Origin: Gorsachius magnificus
Lineage: Eukaryota; Chordata; Aves; Pelecaniformes; Ardeidae
Reading direction: 5' to 3'
Assembly: GCA_034008185.1 (NCBI GenBank)
Contig: CM067087.1
Coordinates: 42,860,590 to 42,924,589, forward strand
DNA: 64,000 nucleotides
The notes below the pieces were generated by a model. The model saw only the letters and a program-made list of their open reading frames with translations. It ran no database searches and was not told where the DNA came from. Below, one piece after another: positions 27,840 through 40,545 of the stretch (the stretch's first letter is position 1; each line of letters opens with the position of its first letter). A program made the translations under genes and the position numbers.

Positions 27840-28050
27840 ATATTTGCTATCTAATCCATTACTTCTCTAGTCAATTTTCGGGGTCTGTCTTGAAGTTAAT
27901 GCATATTCAGTGCAATTATTGCCTCCTCGAAGATCATTTATGTGAGAGCACAAATAACTAATTAGCCATACTTCACTCTATGAAGGCTGTATAAGCGATT
28001 TAATTCACTTAGTCATATTGAGAATACTAAGAAAATACTCCCATTAACAG
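27840..28050. promoter_or_regulatory. Candidate conserved noncoding element
   Basis: A compact block with several developmental-type factor words: TTAATGCATATTCAG (POU/octamer-like) near 27896, AACTAATTAGCC (homeodomain-like) near 27956, GATTTAATTCACTT near 27998 and CATTAACAG near 28043. The sequence is non-repetitive and lies in a long stretch without frames. Regulatory function is inferred only from site density. Confidence 0.22.
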
Positions 28051-31000
28051 TAACAGGAGGAGAAATGGGCAGAGCATGTCTCTGGTTTGCAGTTGTAATG
28101 GTTTACAGAGATTTTGCTGTGAAACCACTCAGGCCATAAAAGGAAAGAGCTGCTTTTGTAATATGAAATTGCATTAAACTGATTAAAAAATTAACCCAAC
28201 TTATATTTGGAAATAGGCTGAAATAAATGGTTAAATAATTATAGCAATACATTGAAACGCTACTGCTGTCAATTTTTAATGAATTCATTTTAATTATCAG
28301 ATAAGGACATAGAATCAACTGGTTTTAAAGATGGAAATTTCCATCTTCTGGTGTCTGGACATAACTTTTTCTGCTTTGTTTATTCCTTGAACTTTAATGT
28401 TGATTGGTCAACTGATATTTGCCTTTGCAAGAGTCTTTGAAGATCCTTCTTCCCCCATCCTCTTTCTAGTCCCTTTTATTGGTTGCTTTCCTTGACCTTT
28501 TTTCTTTCTTCTCTGTAACTTTTCTGTTCCTCAGATGCAATTTTTAAAATACTCATTCTGCATTTGCCAGGCCTCTACTTAAGTTGTTCAGCGTTCACTC
28601 AGAAAGTTTACTGAAGCAAAACATTTTGACTTTTACGTTGCTTCATCTGACCGATAAAATATTGAAATGTATTTAAATGTAACCTCTTGTTTCAGTAAAT
28701 TATACTACAGGGATCATGAAGACAAGGTGACGGTTCTTCCAACTTGATATATGATATGGCTTTAAAGATATGCATATTTGTTTTATAATAGATTATATAT
28801 AAATGTCAGAGGTGTGCATGTACATATATTAAAAATATATAGCATAAAACATGGGCAAATAACCTACTGCATATTTTTATTGCATCATTCCCTCAACCCC
28901 TGATATTAATAACAATCCTTGTTGCACTATTTTATAGGCGAGTTTTGCACCCTCAATGCTGAATGCCATCTTCTTACTAAGGACATCTACAGATAACAGT
29001 CCTACTAGTATGCTTATGAAAACTGCAAATATTACAAATGAGACTTGAGCCTAACATAAACTTTGCTAGAAATATTCTGGAGAAATCTGTGATGATCTAA
29101 GTGAGGCTTCTCCCCAAGTGTCTGCTGCTTTGTCAGGAGCAAGGGATGGTGCAGGGGAAGCCTGAAGGCAGAGCCAAAGCTGGCAGTCTTGGTCTATGCT
29201 TGGGAGGGATTTTTAATTTTTTTTCAAATTTGTCATGACAGTGTGTATGGTAGGAGAACATGTTCTCGATCTTAGTTCTTCACAAGCTTAGCCTAAGTAT
29301 GTAAAATACAAATCTGTGGCGTTCCATGCAACACATTGGACTTTGTAGGTTTTTCCAGGCTAACATTAAACTGGATTTTAGGTTTATACACTTCAGCTGT
29401 CTTCCTGACTAATGAATTGGCATTCAAGAATACAGTAAGCCATTTTTACAAACTTACTGTTTCAAGCATATTCTTAAACTTCTCCACCTAATAGAAGAAA
29501 ACAAGTTAAAATTCCCCACAGTCCTATATAGTGCAAGCTCTAACTTGTCTATCGTAACAATACCACAACTACCACCATTGATGATGTTGTCTGTGCTCCA
29601 ATTATATTTAGAATAATAGTGCAATTATATTTGAAGTCACTGTTTCCTCCTCTCTGAATGAAAATAATCCTTGATATATAACTCTCCTATGTATATTGAA
29701 AAATACCAATTTTTACAGTAGTTGTTCCCAGGTCTGCGATGTAGTTGTGTGGGGAGGAACCCTTTAGGTGCTGAGTGATTTTTCTTTTTAGTTCATGTGT
29801 ATTTTTAAAATTATTTTGTAAGGTATTTAATAGAAATTTAAGAAACATAAGGAGTAGTGCTAGGAAAATATAGCTGAGTCTAGCCAAAATATTTTTTGAC
29901 TATTAATGAGATAAACAAGATGCAAAGTGTTGCTGTGCTATAAATCTTGAAAAGTGCTTATAATAATAGTATATATTTGTCTCTAAATTCCTTCTGAATC
30001 AACGTTTTATGGTAATTAACGCTGAGTAATTGTGACTTGCTGAGTTATCTTTCAAATTTTTCAAATTTCAAATCACATTAAACTAAATTTTAGCTATTGA
30101 TATTCTTTCCTCCTGAACTATTTCCTTGTACAATCTCAGTGTTATCCCAAATCCCTGACAATGCTTTGAAAACCACAGACAAACTGCCCGAGTCAGGGAG
30201 CTCTTGCTGCGGGATCAAAGCAAGAGGTGCATGAAGAAGCTTGAGTTCTCTGTTTAATGTGGTATGGAGAAATCTAGCTGTTACAGAAATATCAATAATT
30301 AAAATAGGGGTTTTGAATTCTTTCTACAAGCCCTAACAACCTAAGTTAAAAATTCAAATTTTAATTATGTGCGTTCACTGGTTTATTACTGCAAGGTGTT
30401 GTCTCCATCTCACAGGATGCAGGATATGCTAACAAACCGCATGGGTTCAAAAAATGACTGGAAATTAAAAAAACACTGAAGAAAATCCTTGGAGGAATAA
30501 ATTTGTCACATGCAAAGATTCTGCCTTAGTTTTAGGAAATCCATGAACCACAAATAGGTACAGGCTGGGAAGGTATTGAGGGAAATAGTGTTGCGTCCTT
30601 GGTGTTTGCTTGTGGTGTTCTCTAAACACTGGCTCTGGGCAGCGTTGGAGGACGTTGGACTGAATGTGCATGTTTGGTTTGAGCTGGTCTGGCCGGGCTT
30701 AGGTTTCTGTTATTTCCTCATGTGTGTGTTTGTAAAAATCCCTAGAAGACTCTGAGCTGTACTTTTTATTCCAACTCAATCACTTTTCTGTATCAAACTG
30801 GGGAGGGAGACACTGGAACATCTTAGCACTGGTGAAGTTTTCCGAAGTCAGTTGGCTGCTGGCAGCCGAGGGCAGAGAGCCCATGGGTAGCGCACTGGAG
30901 GGCGTCTCCTCTGGAACAATGTAATCCAGCCATGTGTAGCTGGAAACAGCACAGAGCTCATTAGTGAGATACATGGGGCAGAAAATAATGAACAAGATTA

Positions 31001-31349
31001 TTGTAAGTAACATAGTATTGAAAAGAATTTATTTAGGGCATGTTCAAAAGTATACGGAAAAAAATCCTAAAAGGCCATAGGAGGGAGAAACACATCATGA
31101 TCAATAACATATTAAATAAATTTGAGTTTACAATGGAAGCTACCAAAGGCTGGAAAGATCAATGTTACAAATAATGATGACCTGGATATACAAGGAGCAG
31201 CAAGACGCATGGCTCCTGGCTTCTCGTACAAACTGAGCTTCGTGTTCTTCTCGTGGTGGGGCTGTCTGGGAAGCACGCTCACTCCTTTGCGAATGAAAGC
31301 CGCAGGAAAGAGCTGTATTTCCCCCAGCAGATCAATTCTTACAACTTAG
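28051..31349. other. AT-rich unique noncoding DNA
   Basis: Very AT-rich, with few open frames. An AT-repeat-like patch of TATATA and AAATATATA words occurs at 28790-28850. I see no gene, RNA gene or recognisable repeat. Confidence 0.6.
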
Positions 31350-31620
31350 AACAATGAAAGAAGCAGTAACATATTACAAATTTAAATTATCCCACATGGT
31401 CTTAACTGTACAGATGCAAAGGTCATTAAATAATGTCATTTTTAGCCATATGCCATGGGGAGCTATCTATCGTATATTATCTAGCATTCTGATGGAAGTA
31501 AAAATGATTAATTTTTACTGTGTCTTGTACAATTTACTTATTAATGTTCCTTGCGGGACAATCGGAGCTTGATTATTTGGTTAATGCATACTGAAATTGA
31601 GCTCTGTATTTTTCATTGAA
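31350..31620. promoter_or_regulatory. Candidate conserved noncoding element
   Basis: A block of complex AT-rich sequence containing GATGCAAAGGTCATTAAA (a nuclear-receptor AGGTCA half site at 31420-31425), AGCCATATGCCATGG near 31444, GATTAATTTTTACTG near 31506 and GGTTAATGCATACTG near 31579. Similar words cluster in known vertebrate developmental enhancers. Nothing in the sequence proves function, and no frame of interest covers it. Confidence 0.22.
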
Positions 31621-34600
31621 GAGAAACTGGTTCCAGCTAATGCATGATACTGACATATTTTAGATGCAAAAACTTGTTTTTAGCTGACTTTTTAGAGGGC
31701 TTATTGTATCCTGTGAAGTGTGTGCATTCAATATACCAAGTAACAAAATAGCTACTGAATAGCATTCTGTAGGAAAGACAGAAAAACTAGATGCTGAAGT
31801 GGGTCATAGCTAATCAGGATACTGATGAGGTCCCCAAACATCCAATCTCAGGGCATGCAGTAACCTTCCACCAAAGGCTAAGCTGAAATATGCAGCTTAG
31901 CCTGGAAAAAATGGAGAAAAAGAACACATTCCAACAGGATTAAATTTTCTGAGAATGTGTTTATGTCATTAAGTGTTATTTTAAAAGGGATAACAAAAAA
32001 GCAATGCTATACCCGTAACTACGTTTACTTGAGAACTTCGTGATATACAGAGTTTGAACTAGAGCATGATAAAAGCTTCTGCCCCAAATATTTTTCACAG
32101 TAAAAAAAATGCTCAGCTCAATTCCTCGTTCCCTGTTTCACCTGCCAGGCTGTGCTGGGTTGCCTGGGGAAGTTTGGGTTCCTTGCTCTCTGGGCAAGGC
32201 TTTTCCCTTCTTCTGTCTTCTGGGATTTCAGAGCCAGATTTTGCTGGCCCTGGCCAATGTGGGGGTCAGGTGCTCTCCCTCCCTGAACATGTCAGATTTT
32301 TTGTTTTTAAAGTGGTGTAACAGCTCCCTTCTGTTCCTCTTTTTCAGCGTTTTTTCACACCTTCTCTCCAGTGCAGTCGAGCCACTGTAGGACTGGTTAT
32401 TCACCCCTTGCAGCAGAGACAATTTTTCTGTTAGTTCAGTGTCAGCCTATTTGCAATGAAGATCCCTTTCAGGGACAGCCAACAGGCTTTCCTTGTCTTT
32501 TTAGCCCCAAAATTCTCTCTGTGAAGAAATGTATGCATCCAGACTACATGTATCTCAATCCTGTAATAGACAGGGTAAATGGAATCGTATCATTTCCATA
32601 TCGACCCTCCAGATGCTTCCACAGAAGCCCATTCCTACACATCCATTAAGTTTATGACTCCAGATTTAGAAATAGGAGCGGTGGGGGCCGGCTCACTGTG
32701 GGGGGCGTGCGTTGGTGAGGCAATTTCTGCAAGGTGGACAGCTCACAGAGATCAATTCTGCTGCAGCCCTAATAGGATAAAAAGGAAATTGGGAATTTGC
32801 AGATTCAATTATTTCTCCATTTCTTGCCAGAAAATGGCTCCTATGTCCCCAAACTGATTCAGCCATAATCAGGCTGTTTCATTTTGCTTATTTCTAAACC
32901 GTGCACATATCTAAATACATGTACATTTCTGTCTAAAATGTTTTAGTAAAAGTAAATGGGCAATAAAAAGCTTCTAATAGGTAATTTCGAGCTGCCTGGT
33001 GAAACACTAGCAAAGCAGAAAAAGTAAGCAGCTTCTGATATTGCAGCAGAAATGTTTGTCTAGACCTAAAGTGAACGCATATAGGACTAGTAACTTAGTC
33101 ACCTTTTGTCACTGAACCTTAATGTCCATTATCATACCTTGTATCTTCCTAGCAGATAGGAAGACTTTGATAGGATTAAAGATTATTTTTTTTTTATCCT
33201 GAGCTTGAATACCCTAAAGTAGTAGATGCAACAGCCTGGAATAGTTGTGATTAGGCCACCTGTATGGCAAAAGACATTTAGAGAAACAATATTTTCTACC
33301 CTTCATTAATGTTCAGGTAGTGTGTGGCACAATGTTCTTAATTAAAATCCTTTTCAACAATTACACTGACATGAAAATGTACATGAGAACTTTATTTGGT
33401 GCCAGTGCTATCAGAAATTAATTTAAAATAGAAACAAATGTTCTGTTGGACTTTTGGGATATTGCTAATGCTTTGAATTGGAAAACCTGACTTTTTTCCC
33501 CCCTCTAGCGGTTTGGGAATATTCCTTTTGGGTAGCCACAGTGTTATTAAATAGTTGTTTAACCCGAAGCAAGACCTAACACACATTCAGGAGATGTAGC
33601 AATAGGACCATGCTGGTTTGGGCAGCAGCTCAGAAAGAATCGAGTCAGACAATGGGACTCACTCTTGAAAACCTCATAGATACCCGAGCCGAAGAGCATG
33701 GCACTGGGTGGGTATATCGCATGGCCAGTTGGGGTCAACTGTCCTGGCCGTGCCCCCTTCCAGCCCCTTGTGCCCCTGGCAGAGCAGGGGAAGCTGCAAA
33801 GTCCTTGCCTGGTGTAAGCCCTGCTCAGCAACAACTGAACCATCAGGGTGTTAGCAACATTCTTCTCACCTTAAATCCAAAACACAGCACTGTGCCAGCT
33901 GCTAGGAAGAAAATGAACTCTCTACCAGCTGAAACCAGGATATAGGCATTATTTGGTATCTTTTCCTTGAAAACAAAAGAAATTAATATTTTCAATGAAA
34001 ATCAAAATTCAGGAAGTTTGTTAGTGCTTGCTAATCAATCTGCTAAGGAGGCTGAGCCTCTTGATCAGAGGTGAAAGACCATTGTATTATAGACCTGTGA
34101 AGTAGATTTAATGTTGTTTTGTAAATATTATTTGAATTAGTGGTGAGGATGGCTTTGCTCGGAGCAGAATTTGAGCTCTTTATTGGTACCATCAATACGG
34201 ATACCCTTTTCATCAGTTTTGCAAAGGTCTTTGCCTTCCCTTTCTGTATTCTCTTTTCAAGGTGAAAACTGCTTCATTTTACGCTTTATTCTTAGGCATT
34301 ATTTTGTCAGCTTACATGAATTTTGTATCAAAATGAGCCCATAGCCCCTTTCATCCTAAAGCCTGGAATGTAGCCTGATTGATGCAAGGATTATACGGTT
34401 TGCTGAGGTATCTTCTCAGTTTTTGGCCGCCTTCAAGGTTTAATTTCTTTGAGGTAAATGCTGCTCTTTGAAGTACTCATTTTAATGAGATCTGTGAGTT
34501 CCATATTGTTTCAGTTAGAATCTATGTACAAAAACCAGGAAACATCTTAAATTTAGTATTGGTTATTAAATTATTGAAAGTAGTCATAATGCAGCTTTTG

Positions 34601-37600
34601 GGGTCATATTGAAGGTTCTTCTGACCTCTGAGCTAAATTTGTAACCTGTAAGCTATAAACCATTTTATTTCTTTTTTTTTTACATTTACACTGTTACAAA
34701 ATTTACTGAAAAATTAGGAGAAGAAACACATCTGTAAATGAGTAAATATGCGATCTCGTATCGATACCACTGGCTCAGAATCTGTCTCATTCTGTTTCAT
34801 GTTTTCATCTTCCAGTTTTGCATTCATATGGCCCTTGTGTCAAGCCTGGCAGATCATGCTGCTTGCCCATGAGATGTAGCTTTGACTTCCACTCAAAGTT
34901 AGCAAGTTCTTTCATGTTTCTTCAGCACTTTACCCAGATCTTCATTTTCTATTAGTAAAACAATGAATATGACGCTCCCTTTGTTTTAATTACCGCTTTC
35001 CAATCTCTAACCTTCAAACTGAAAACATAATCTTTCTTCTGGATTACTTTTTTAATAAATATATCTAGTTCTGTGTCAGTAAGCATATATTTTCACAGCT
35101 ATGCTGGATAATCACTAATGCCAGCTTGTTTGGAGAATAATCAAAATTATATCTCTCCAAATAACACAAATCAGAAGTCCTTCAAAACCAGAATGTGTTG
35201 AATTTCTACCAACAAGTTACTTGTGTCTTTTGAAATACTTCCTGTTCCTTAAATCAAGTATTAGTACAACACCAAGTTATGTCAGCCCCAGCAACTCCCT
35301 AAGAAGAAATAAAAAGCATGGTTTTTTGCAGAACCTTCAAAACACATGAAACAAATATTGTGGATGAGATTGTTCTAAGGAGGCTGAAGCACTGAGGTGG
35401 AAGCAGCTGGATACCTTGTCCTCTGAAGATCCTCATCTACAGATTATAGTACTTTTAATAATAAAATTTCTCCTTCTTCAGGAACTGACCAACCATGTGT
35501 AGTCCCCAAAAATATTTTCTGTAATTACTCCTTTCTGCATCCTGGAAAAAAGTTTGAGTCACTGGATACACTGTGGTCACCAGATTTTTATCAATGTGCA
35601 AAGAATATTTTGTACTATGAGCAGCGCTTATCTTAAATGCAGTGTATAAAAATGCATTAGATTCCATCTTTTATTGCTCTTTATTTACAAAAGGAAATCT
35701 TGAATTCCTTAGAGTTGCTATAAATGTTTTCAAGTAAAGTTATGTTTATCCTCAATTTTTACTGATAACTGTCATAAACTGTGTGTGCAGAACAGGTTAG
35801 ATAACACAGATTTCTGAAAAGTTGTGTAGGTGTGAAAACTTTTTTCTGTGCCCCAACATCTTAGCTTTTAGCTCATTTAGCTGAGCACTGACCTCCTTTT
35901 GCTGCCATAGTGTTCTTATGTTCGCTATCACAACTAAAGAATGTTCCATCAGTCATTGCTCACTGCTCCAGCACATCTACATTTTCTTTTTTTATTTTTT
36001 ATTGTTAGTGAAGATACTAGAACTAGAAATAGTTTATCTCTCCCGAGTACTATATTGCAGTAGTTGCGTTTGTGATCTGTATGTACGTGATGTTTTCCTC
36101 TTCCTTTTGGGGCTCCAGGAAGCTAAGACTCTCAGAACAACAAGCCTGGAGAATCACCTGTAACTTGTGGGTTGATTTTTTTTTTTGGGGCTGAGGAATG
36201 AGGATTTTTAGTCCCATGTGTATTTGTAGTTAACAGCATGAATACAGTCTAAAATATCCAGTGTTTTACAGGCCCAATAAAAAAAAATCCATTCCTTGTT
36301 CTACATAATTGCATTCCCCGTTTAGTACATATAACTACCTTTTGGGTACATCCTGTTGTAAGGTGTTTCTTGTTACCAATACAGAGAAACATGAGCAACA
36401 GGTAGCCACAAAAAGGGTTATGAAAGCCTCATAGCCGGATCTTTAGTAGAATGAGATTTCATAAGATATGATATGAAGATATAAGATAAGCTGATATCAT
36501 AAGATCAGGGAAAAGTATTTTCACCAATGGACCACAAACATTTTTAATTAAAAGAGTTCCCAATTAATATTTATTTAATACATGCTCATGAAGAAAATCT
36601 GTCACCCTATAAAACTGAGATCCCACTTGCTGTGAGCTTGGTAAGGCAGCTCCTGTTAAGGCTTTGCTGGAGCATAGAGGTGTATTGAGCAGGGACGCGG
36701 TCACATCATTGGTGTTAATGGCGAACCCGTATGAACATTATTTTAGTTACTGTGTTGATAATGGCATTAGGGTACAGAACTATGTGTGTCCCATGGGTCC
36801 TACAGAGTCAGAAAACATCTGCTGAGCATCTGGATGGCAATGCAGTGTGATGCCTCCTGAAAGATGGAAACCATATATGTTTTATTCAAAGGGTAGACAT
36901 GGTATGTTTCATTTTTATGTAACTGGTCAATGTGCTAGAATTTGTGACTTAAGGATGAGAATTGGAACTGGGTCACAGGAGAAAAGTTTGTCTATAACGA
37001 GCAGCCTGCTGAACCGCCTTGATGCCTCAGGGGAATTTGCAACTTTGGAAAGCACTAAAACCACGGTTTAATCTTTTGCACAGAAATTTGTGATCACAGT
37101 GATAAATCTGAATTATTGTTATATAACTCTGTATTTTGCTTAGAAAGGATAAAAAAAGAGGAAAAAGGTGCTGCACTGGAGATTAAGACTCTACACGCAG
37201 TGCACTTAAGGAAGTCGCTAAATCCAGACTTATATTGAAAACTTATTCCATGTTATCTTTTAAAACTCATGAATAGAAAAGGTGTATCTCTTTAGTTTAC
37301 TACAAAATGGGTATGTATCCTTAGGGAAAAAAAAAATACTGAAGAGTGGATACCCATATTTGGCTTTAAAAATATGATATTACATCTATAGTCTGTCCTG
37401 ATGGGATGTGTCAGAAGAACTTTATTTATCAGTTATTTCTGGAAAGTCCCTGGTGCAGCAGGCCTGTTGCTCAGGAGGGATGTGGTGGAGCTCTGATCTC
37501 CCACATCAGTGTGTGCTCCACAGCATCGGTGCATGCGGTGTCTTTGTGCCAGGTACAATTATTTTGTACGTGAACCAGTTTTCTCTTGGCCTTAAAACAT

Positions 37601-37914
37601 TTGTGGTGGGAAGCATTTATGTCAGTACCAAGTCTGCAGTGTCTCTCAGACAAGCATACACATGAGGAACACATGGATTGCTCTGAACAGCAGGGACCTC
37701 AGGTTGAGTCTCGTCTGCTTTAGTTATAAGGTAGCTGTATTTTATTTTTGCTGATTACTGTTTGCTGGTTATCTTTTTTTTTGCTTTCTCCTTTTCTCTT
37801 TTCTTCCCCACCCTCCCCCCCTCAGAACTGCTGGTTTGTTAGTATTCTCTTCTCCCCAAATGTCATTGTAAATCAGCTCTCCAGCTGCCTTCATTCCTTT
37901 TTCCTGCATCTTCT
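31621..37914. other. Long unique noncoding stretch, no gene recognised
   Basis: About 6.3 kb of mostly AT-rich sequence. Open frames are all 111 codons or shorter, and none is recognisable. GC-richer patches lie at 32110-32290, 32685-32720 (G runs) and 33690-33840. A short patch at 36459-36505 repeats TCATAAGAT twice within related words. No CR1 or other interspersed repeat was recognised. Confidence 0.6.
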
Positions 37915-38220
37915 TAGAATCATAGAATTGTTTAGGTTGGAAAAGACCTTCAAGATCACCAAGTCCAACTGTTAACCTAACCCTGCCATCCCGCCACTAA
38001 ACCATGTCCCTAAGCACCTCGTCTGCCCGGCTTTTCAATACCTCCAGGGATAGGGACTCAACCCCTTCCCTGGGCAGCCCCTTCCAGTGCTTGAAAATCC
38101 TTTTGGTGAAAAATTTTTTCCTAATGTCCAACCTAAACCTCCCCTGGCACAACTTGAGGCCATTTCCCCTCATCCTATTGCCTGTTACCTGGGAGAAGAG
38201 GCCAGCACTCACCTCACTAC
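37915..38220 (-). mobile_element. CR1 LINE 3' fragment (5'-truncated)
   Basis: A minus-strand CR1 tail with two octamers at the left edge, the second mutated (TAGAATCA then TAGAATTG). It carries the 3' untranslated segment and the end of ORF2. It extends about 45 bases further into ORF2 than the copies at 7543 and 22081, reaching the VGLFSQVT-type motif. Next to the truncation point lies an AT-rich AAT-repeat tract at about 38241-38270. Confidence 0.93.
37997..38212 (-). pseudogene. CR1 ORF2 C-terminal remnant
   Basis: A 71-codon minus-strand frame spans the terminal part of CR1 ORF2, from AGLFSQVTGNR through [12 protein letters not shown] to the terminal DEVLRDMV and stop. It aligns by eye with the plus-strand copy at 17248-17601, with scattered substitutions. 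Catalytic domains are absent and it has no coding capacity of its own. Confidence 0.8.
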
Positions 38221-39352
38221 GATTATACTTCAGTTATTAAATATAATAGTAATAATAATAACAATAAATGATCTCCACTTCTCTGTTTAAAGCAGAAATG
38301 CTTGTTTTGGCCAGGTTTAGCCAGAAAGTCTTGCAGCCTCTTCTATTCTGCTCTCCAAAATGCTGCTGCTGCTGTCACCCTTCTCATCTCCCTTCCACCA
38401 AACATTCCACCTGCATTACATCCCTGCTTCAGTCTCCTCCTTCTCCTGCTTGTTTTGCTTCTTTAAGTTCAACCTTCTGTGATTTAAGCCCTAGTATTTC
38501 AGGTTCCAGGTCATCTAAAGTAAAACTTCTCTTAAAATTCAGACCTTCTATCGTGGCTTAAAGTTGCTCTCCTCTTAAAAATCTTCTGGTGACTTCAACA
38601 AGAAATGTTTGCACATACATGGTTGCAGTCTGAAATATGAAAAAGTTGCGCTCTCATAGTTGTGAGTTCTACTGAGTAACGATTAAATTTTAAGAAAGAT
38701 AAATCCAGATCAGATATATCATTTTCTTTATCTCAACAAAGCAAAAACCTAAAGAAAAGATGGCAGCTCAGGCTGACAAATAAAAACAATGGTATCGCTT
38801 AGAATAATTCATTAGAATAAGTAATCCAATGCACATTTTGTGTGAAAAAGGGAATCAAGTCAAAAGCAGTGCCATTTTCATTCTGAAATGCAATAAATGT
38901 AAAAAAAAAACCAAAACCACTAATGTATGAAACTTAAATCATAACATCCTTATGCAACTCCATAAAAACAACTTCCTGCAGTGCTCTGTGTGTCTTACAA
39001 AGGACAACTCATTGCATCTCCCAGTTTGACTCAAGTATTTGCTGGACTACTTTTGGCTGCTGATGTTTAGGCTTTAATTTTAATCCAGACTGCTGTTCTG
39101 GAAGCACTATTCTGAATCTGTGGTTTCTTCAAAAATAACTGTGGCTCCAATACCAGTTAGCATTGGCTTAAGTCTGACCGAGAAAATCATCTGCATTTTT
39201 ACTTCTTTGACCAGTCTTATTTTTACATTGGCTTCTGGGTTGAAAAAACCCAGAAACTAACAACACCCAGTTCTTTGTCTTTCGTGCATGGACGCAGCCC
39301 TTCCCTCTGATCGGCATCTTGAGCGGGTGATGAATACAAGAGGCAGACTGAA
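38221..39352. other. AT-rich noncoding DNA with AAT tract
   Basis: Positions 38241-38270 are an imperfect AAT-rich microsatellite. Positions 38340-38470 are pyrimidine-rich (CTGCTG and CTTCTCCT words) on the plus strand. An A run lies near 38900. No gene was recognised. Confidence 0.55.
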
Positions 39353-39967
39353 GTGACATCCTGTAACTTCATGTCTTACATAGCCTTTCTCTACTCTCAT
39401 TTAGCTAGGTTCGTTGTGAAGCTCCCGTCACAAAGAGGAAACCCATGGATAAATCTGCTTTATCACATGCAGAGGAGTTTGTCCATTTTTTATCGTGGCC
39501 CAGCTGATGCCTGGAGTTTGAATTCCCTTGCAAGGGCTATAAATGTCTACGTCTCTTTTCCACTTGTTCTGGGCACCACCCAGCTTAATTTCATCAGTCA
39601 ATGGCTGAGAGACAGGCGCTGGTCTTTGGGCTTGCACACCTCTGATCACCGGACTGGCCATGGACAGCAGCTGCCACAGGGTTTAGGGGCAGCCAGCGTT
39701 GCAGGCAGTAGCCAGGTCCGCACATGCCCCTTATTTTTTCTTATTTCAGCTATGGCAGTAGTGCAGATTCACCTAAGCCACCTTTGCCTCCAGCTGACAA
39801 ACTTTTGCCTCCAGTTTATTGAGTTGAATCAGTTGACGAACGGGCCAAGGCATTACTGGGTTATGAGAGAAGATTTAACCACCCAAAAAGCAAGGTGTGG
39901 GGGATTTTCCAGCATGCAGTATGGTCTGGAAGTTAAAAGCTACCTCAGAAAAGCCTGTGCTACTTAG
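39353..39967 (+). other. Unassigned long open frame (204 codons), probably not a gene
   Basis: The second-longest frame in the window. It begins at GTG; the first ATG is at 39371, giving about 198 codons, but its context is poor (no purine at -3). The translation has hydrophobic patches, no signal peptide that I would trust and no family I recognise. It contains a direct repeat encoding a duplicated short word (TTTGCCTCCAG at 39783-39793 and 39804-39814, period 21, in frame). No flanking promoter or splice evidence was seen. It could be chance or a long-dead sequence. Confidence 0.12.
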
Positions 39968-40142
39968 CAATCATAGCAGTGAGTATAGCATAGTTATGCT
40001 ATTAGGTATTTACTTTTCATGTTTTACTAGGCTTTAAAGCTAAATGCAGTGGATTTAAGAGGAAAGTGGCCTTCTGGAGTGCTAGGAATTAAGCATTCAT
40101 GTTGAATTAGTTAAAAGCAAAGGATCTGCTTTCCTATTGCTT

Positions 40143-40365
40143 TGCATTTGTGTGGCTCTTTAGACCAATATCATCTTAAAGCAAACCATGTATAAAATGC
40201 TACAGAATTAAGATACTAATGCTTATTTCCTTCTCACACTGATATGAATTATCCTTTAGTGCTAAAGGTAATGAAGTAGCAACCTATGAATTATAAACAG
40301 GAGGGGAATGGAAATCTATTTTCACTGCGTGTATTTATTCAGGCCATATTACTGTTGTGTTTGAG
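40143..40365. repeat. Diverged homologous segment, copy A
   Basis: This segment aligns by eye over about 220 bases with 41063-41290, in the same orientation and about 920 bases upstream. Shared words in order include TTTGCATTT, CTTTAGA, AAAATGCT, TTAATG or CTAATG, AGTGCT, TAATGAAGTA, and TATTTTCACTG followed by GTATTTAT. Identity looks to be roughly two-thirds, with small indels. Either this is an old local duplication or both are copies of an ancient interspersed repeat that I cannot name. A MIR-like relic follows directly. Confidence 0.7.
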
Positions 40366-40380
40366 AATCTCCTGAGGTAC

Positions 40381-40545
40381 GTTGGTATCCTCATAACCTC
40401 TCTTAGGGAGGTTGTGTTTTTCTCACAATACAGATGGGACCTGAGATACCATGAGGTTAAGTGACTTGCCTGTTAAACTGCACAAGCAGTCTGGAGCAAA
40501 AACGAGAGCTGAGCTGGACTCATTTGCCTCTCAGTTCAGTGCCTC
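40381..40545 (-). mobile_element. MIR/CORE-SINE-like relic
   Basis: The string from ATACAGATGGGACCTGAG (about 40429-40446) through GAGGTTAAGTGACTTGCC (40453-40470) to GAGAGCTGAGCTGGACTC matches, in order, the reverse complement of the MIR core known from mammals. That core has an ACAGATGAGGAAACTGAG-type word, then GAGGTTAAGTGACTTGCC, then an AGAGCTGGGATTC-type word. MIR-class CORE-SINEs predate the amniote radiation, so old copies in a bird are plausible. The ends are indistinct. Confidence 0.5.

Noticed and set aside
36459..36505. Repeated TCATAAGAT words
   Set aside because: A low-complexity AT-rich patch with only two exact copies; not a regular array and not CRISPR-like.
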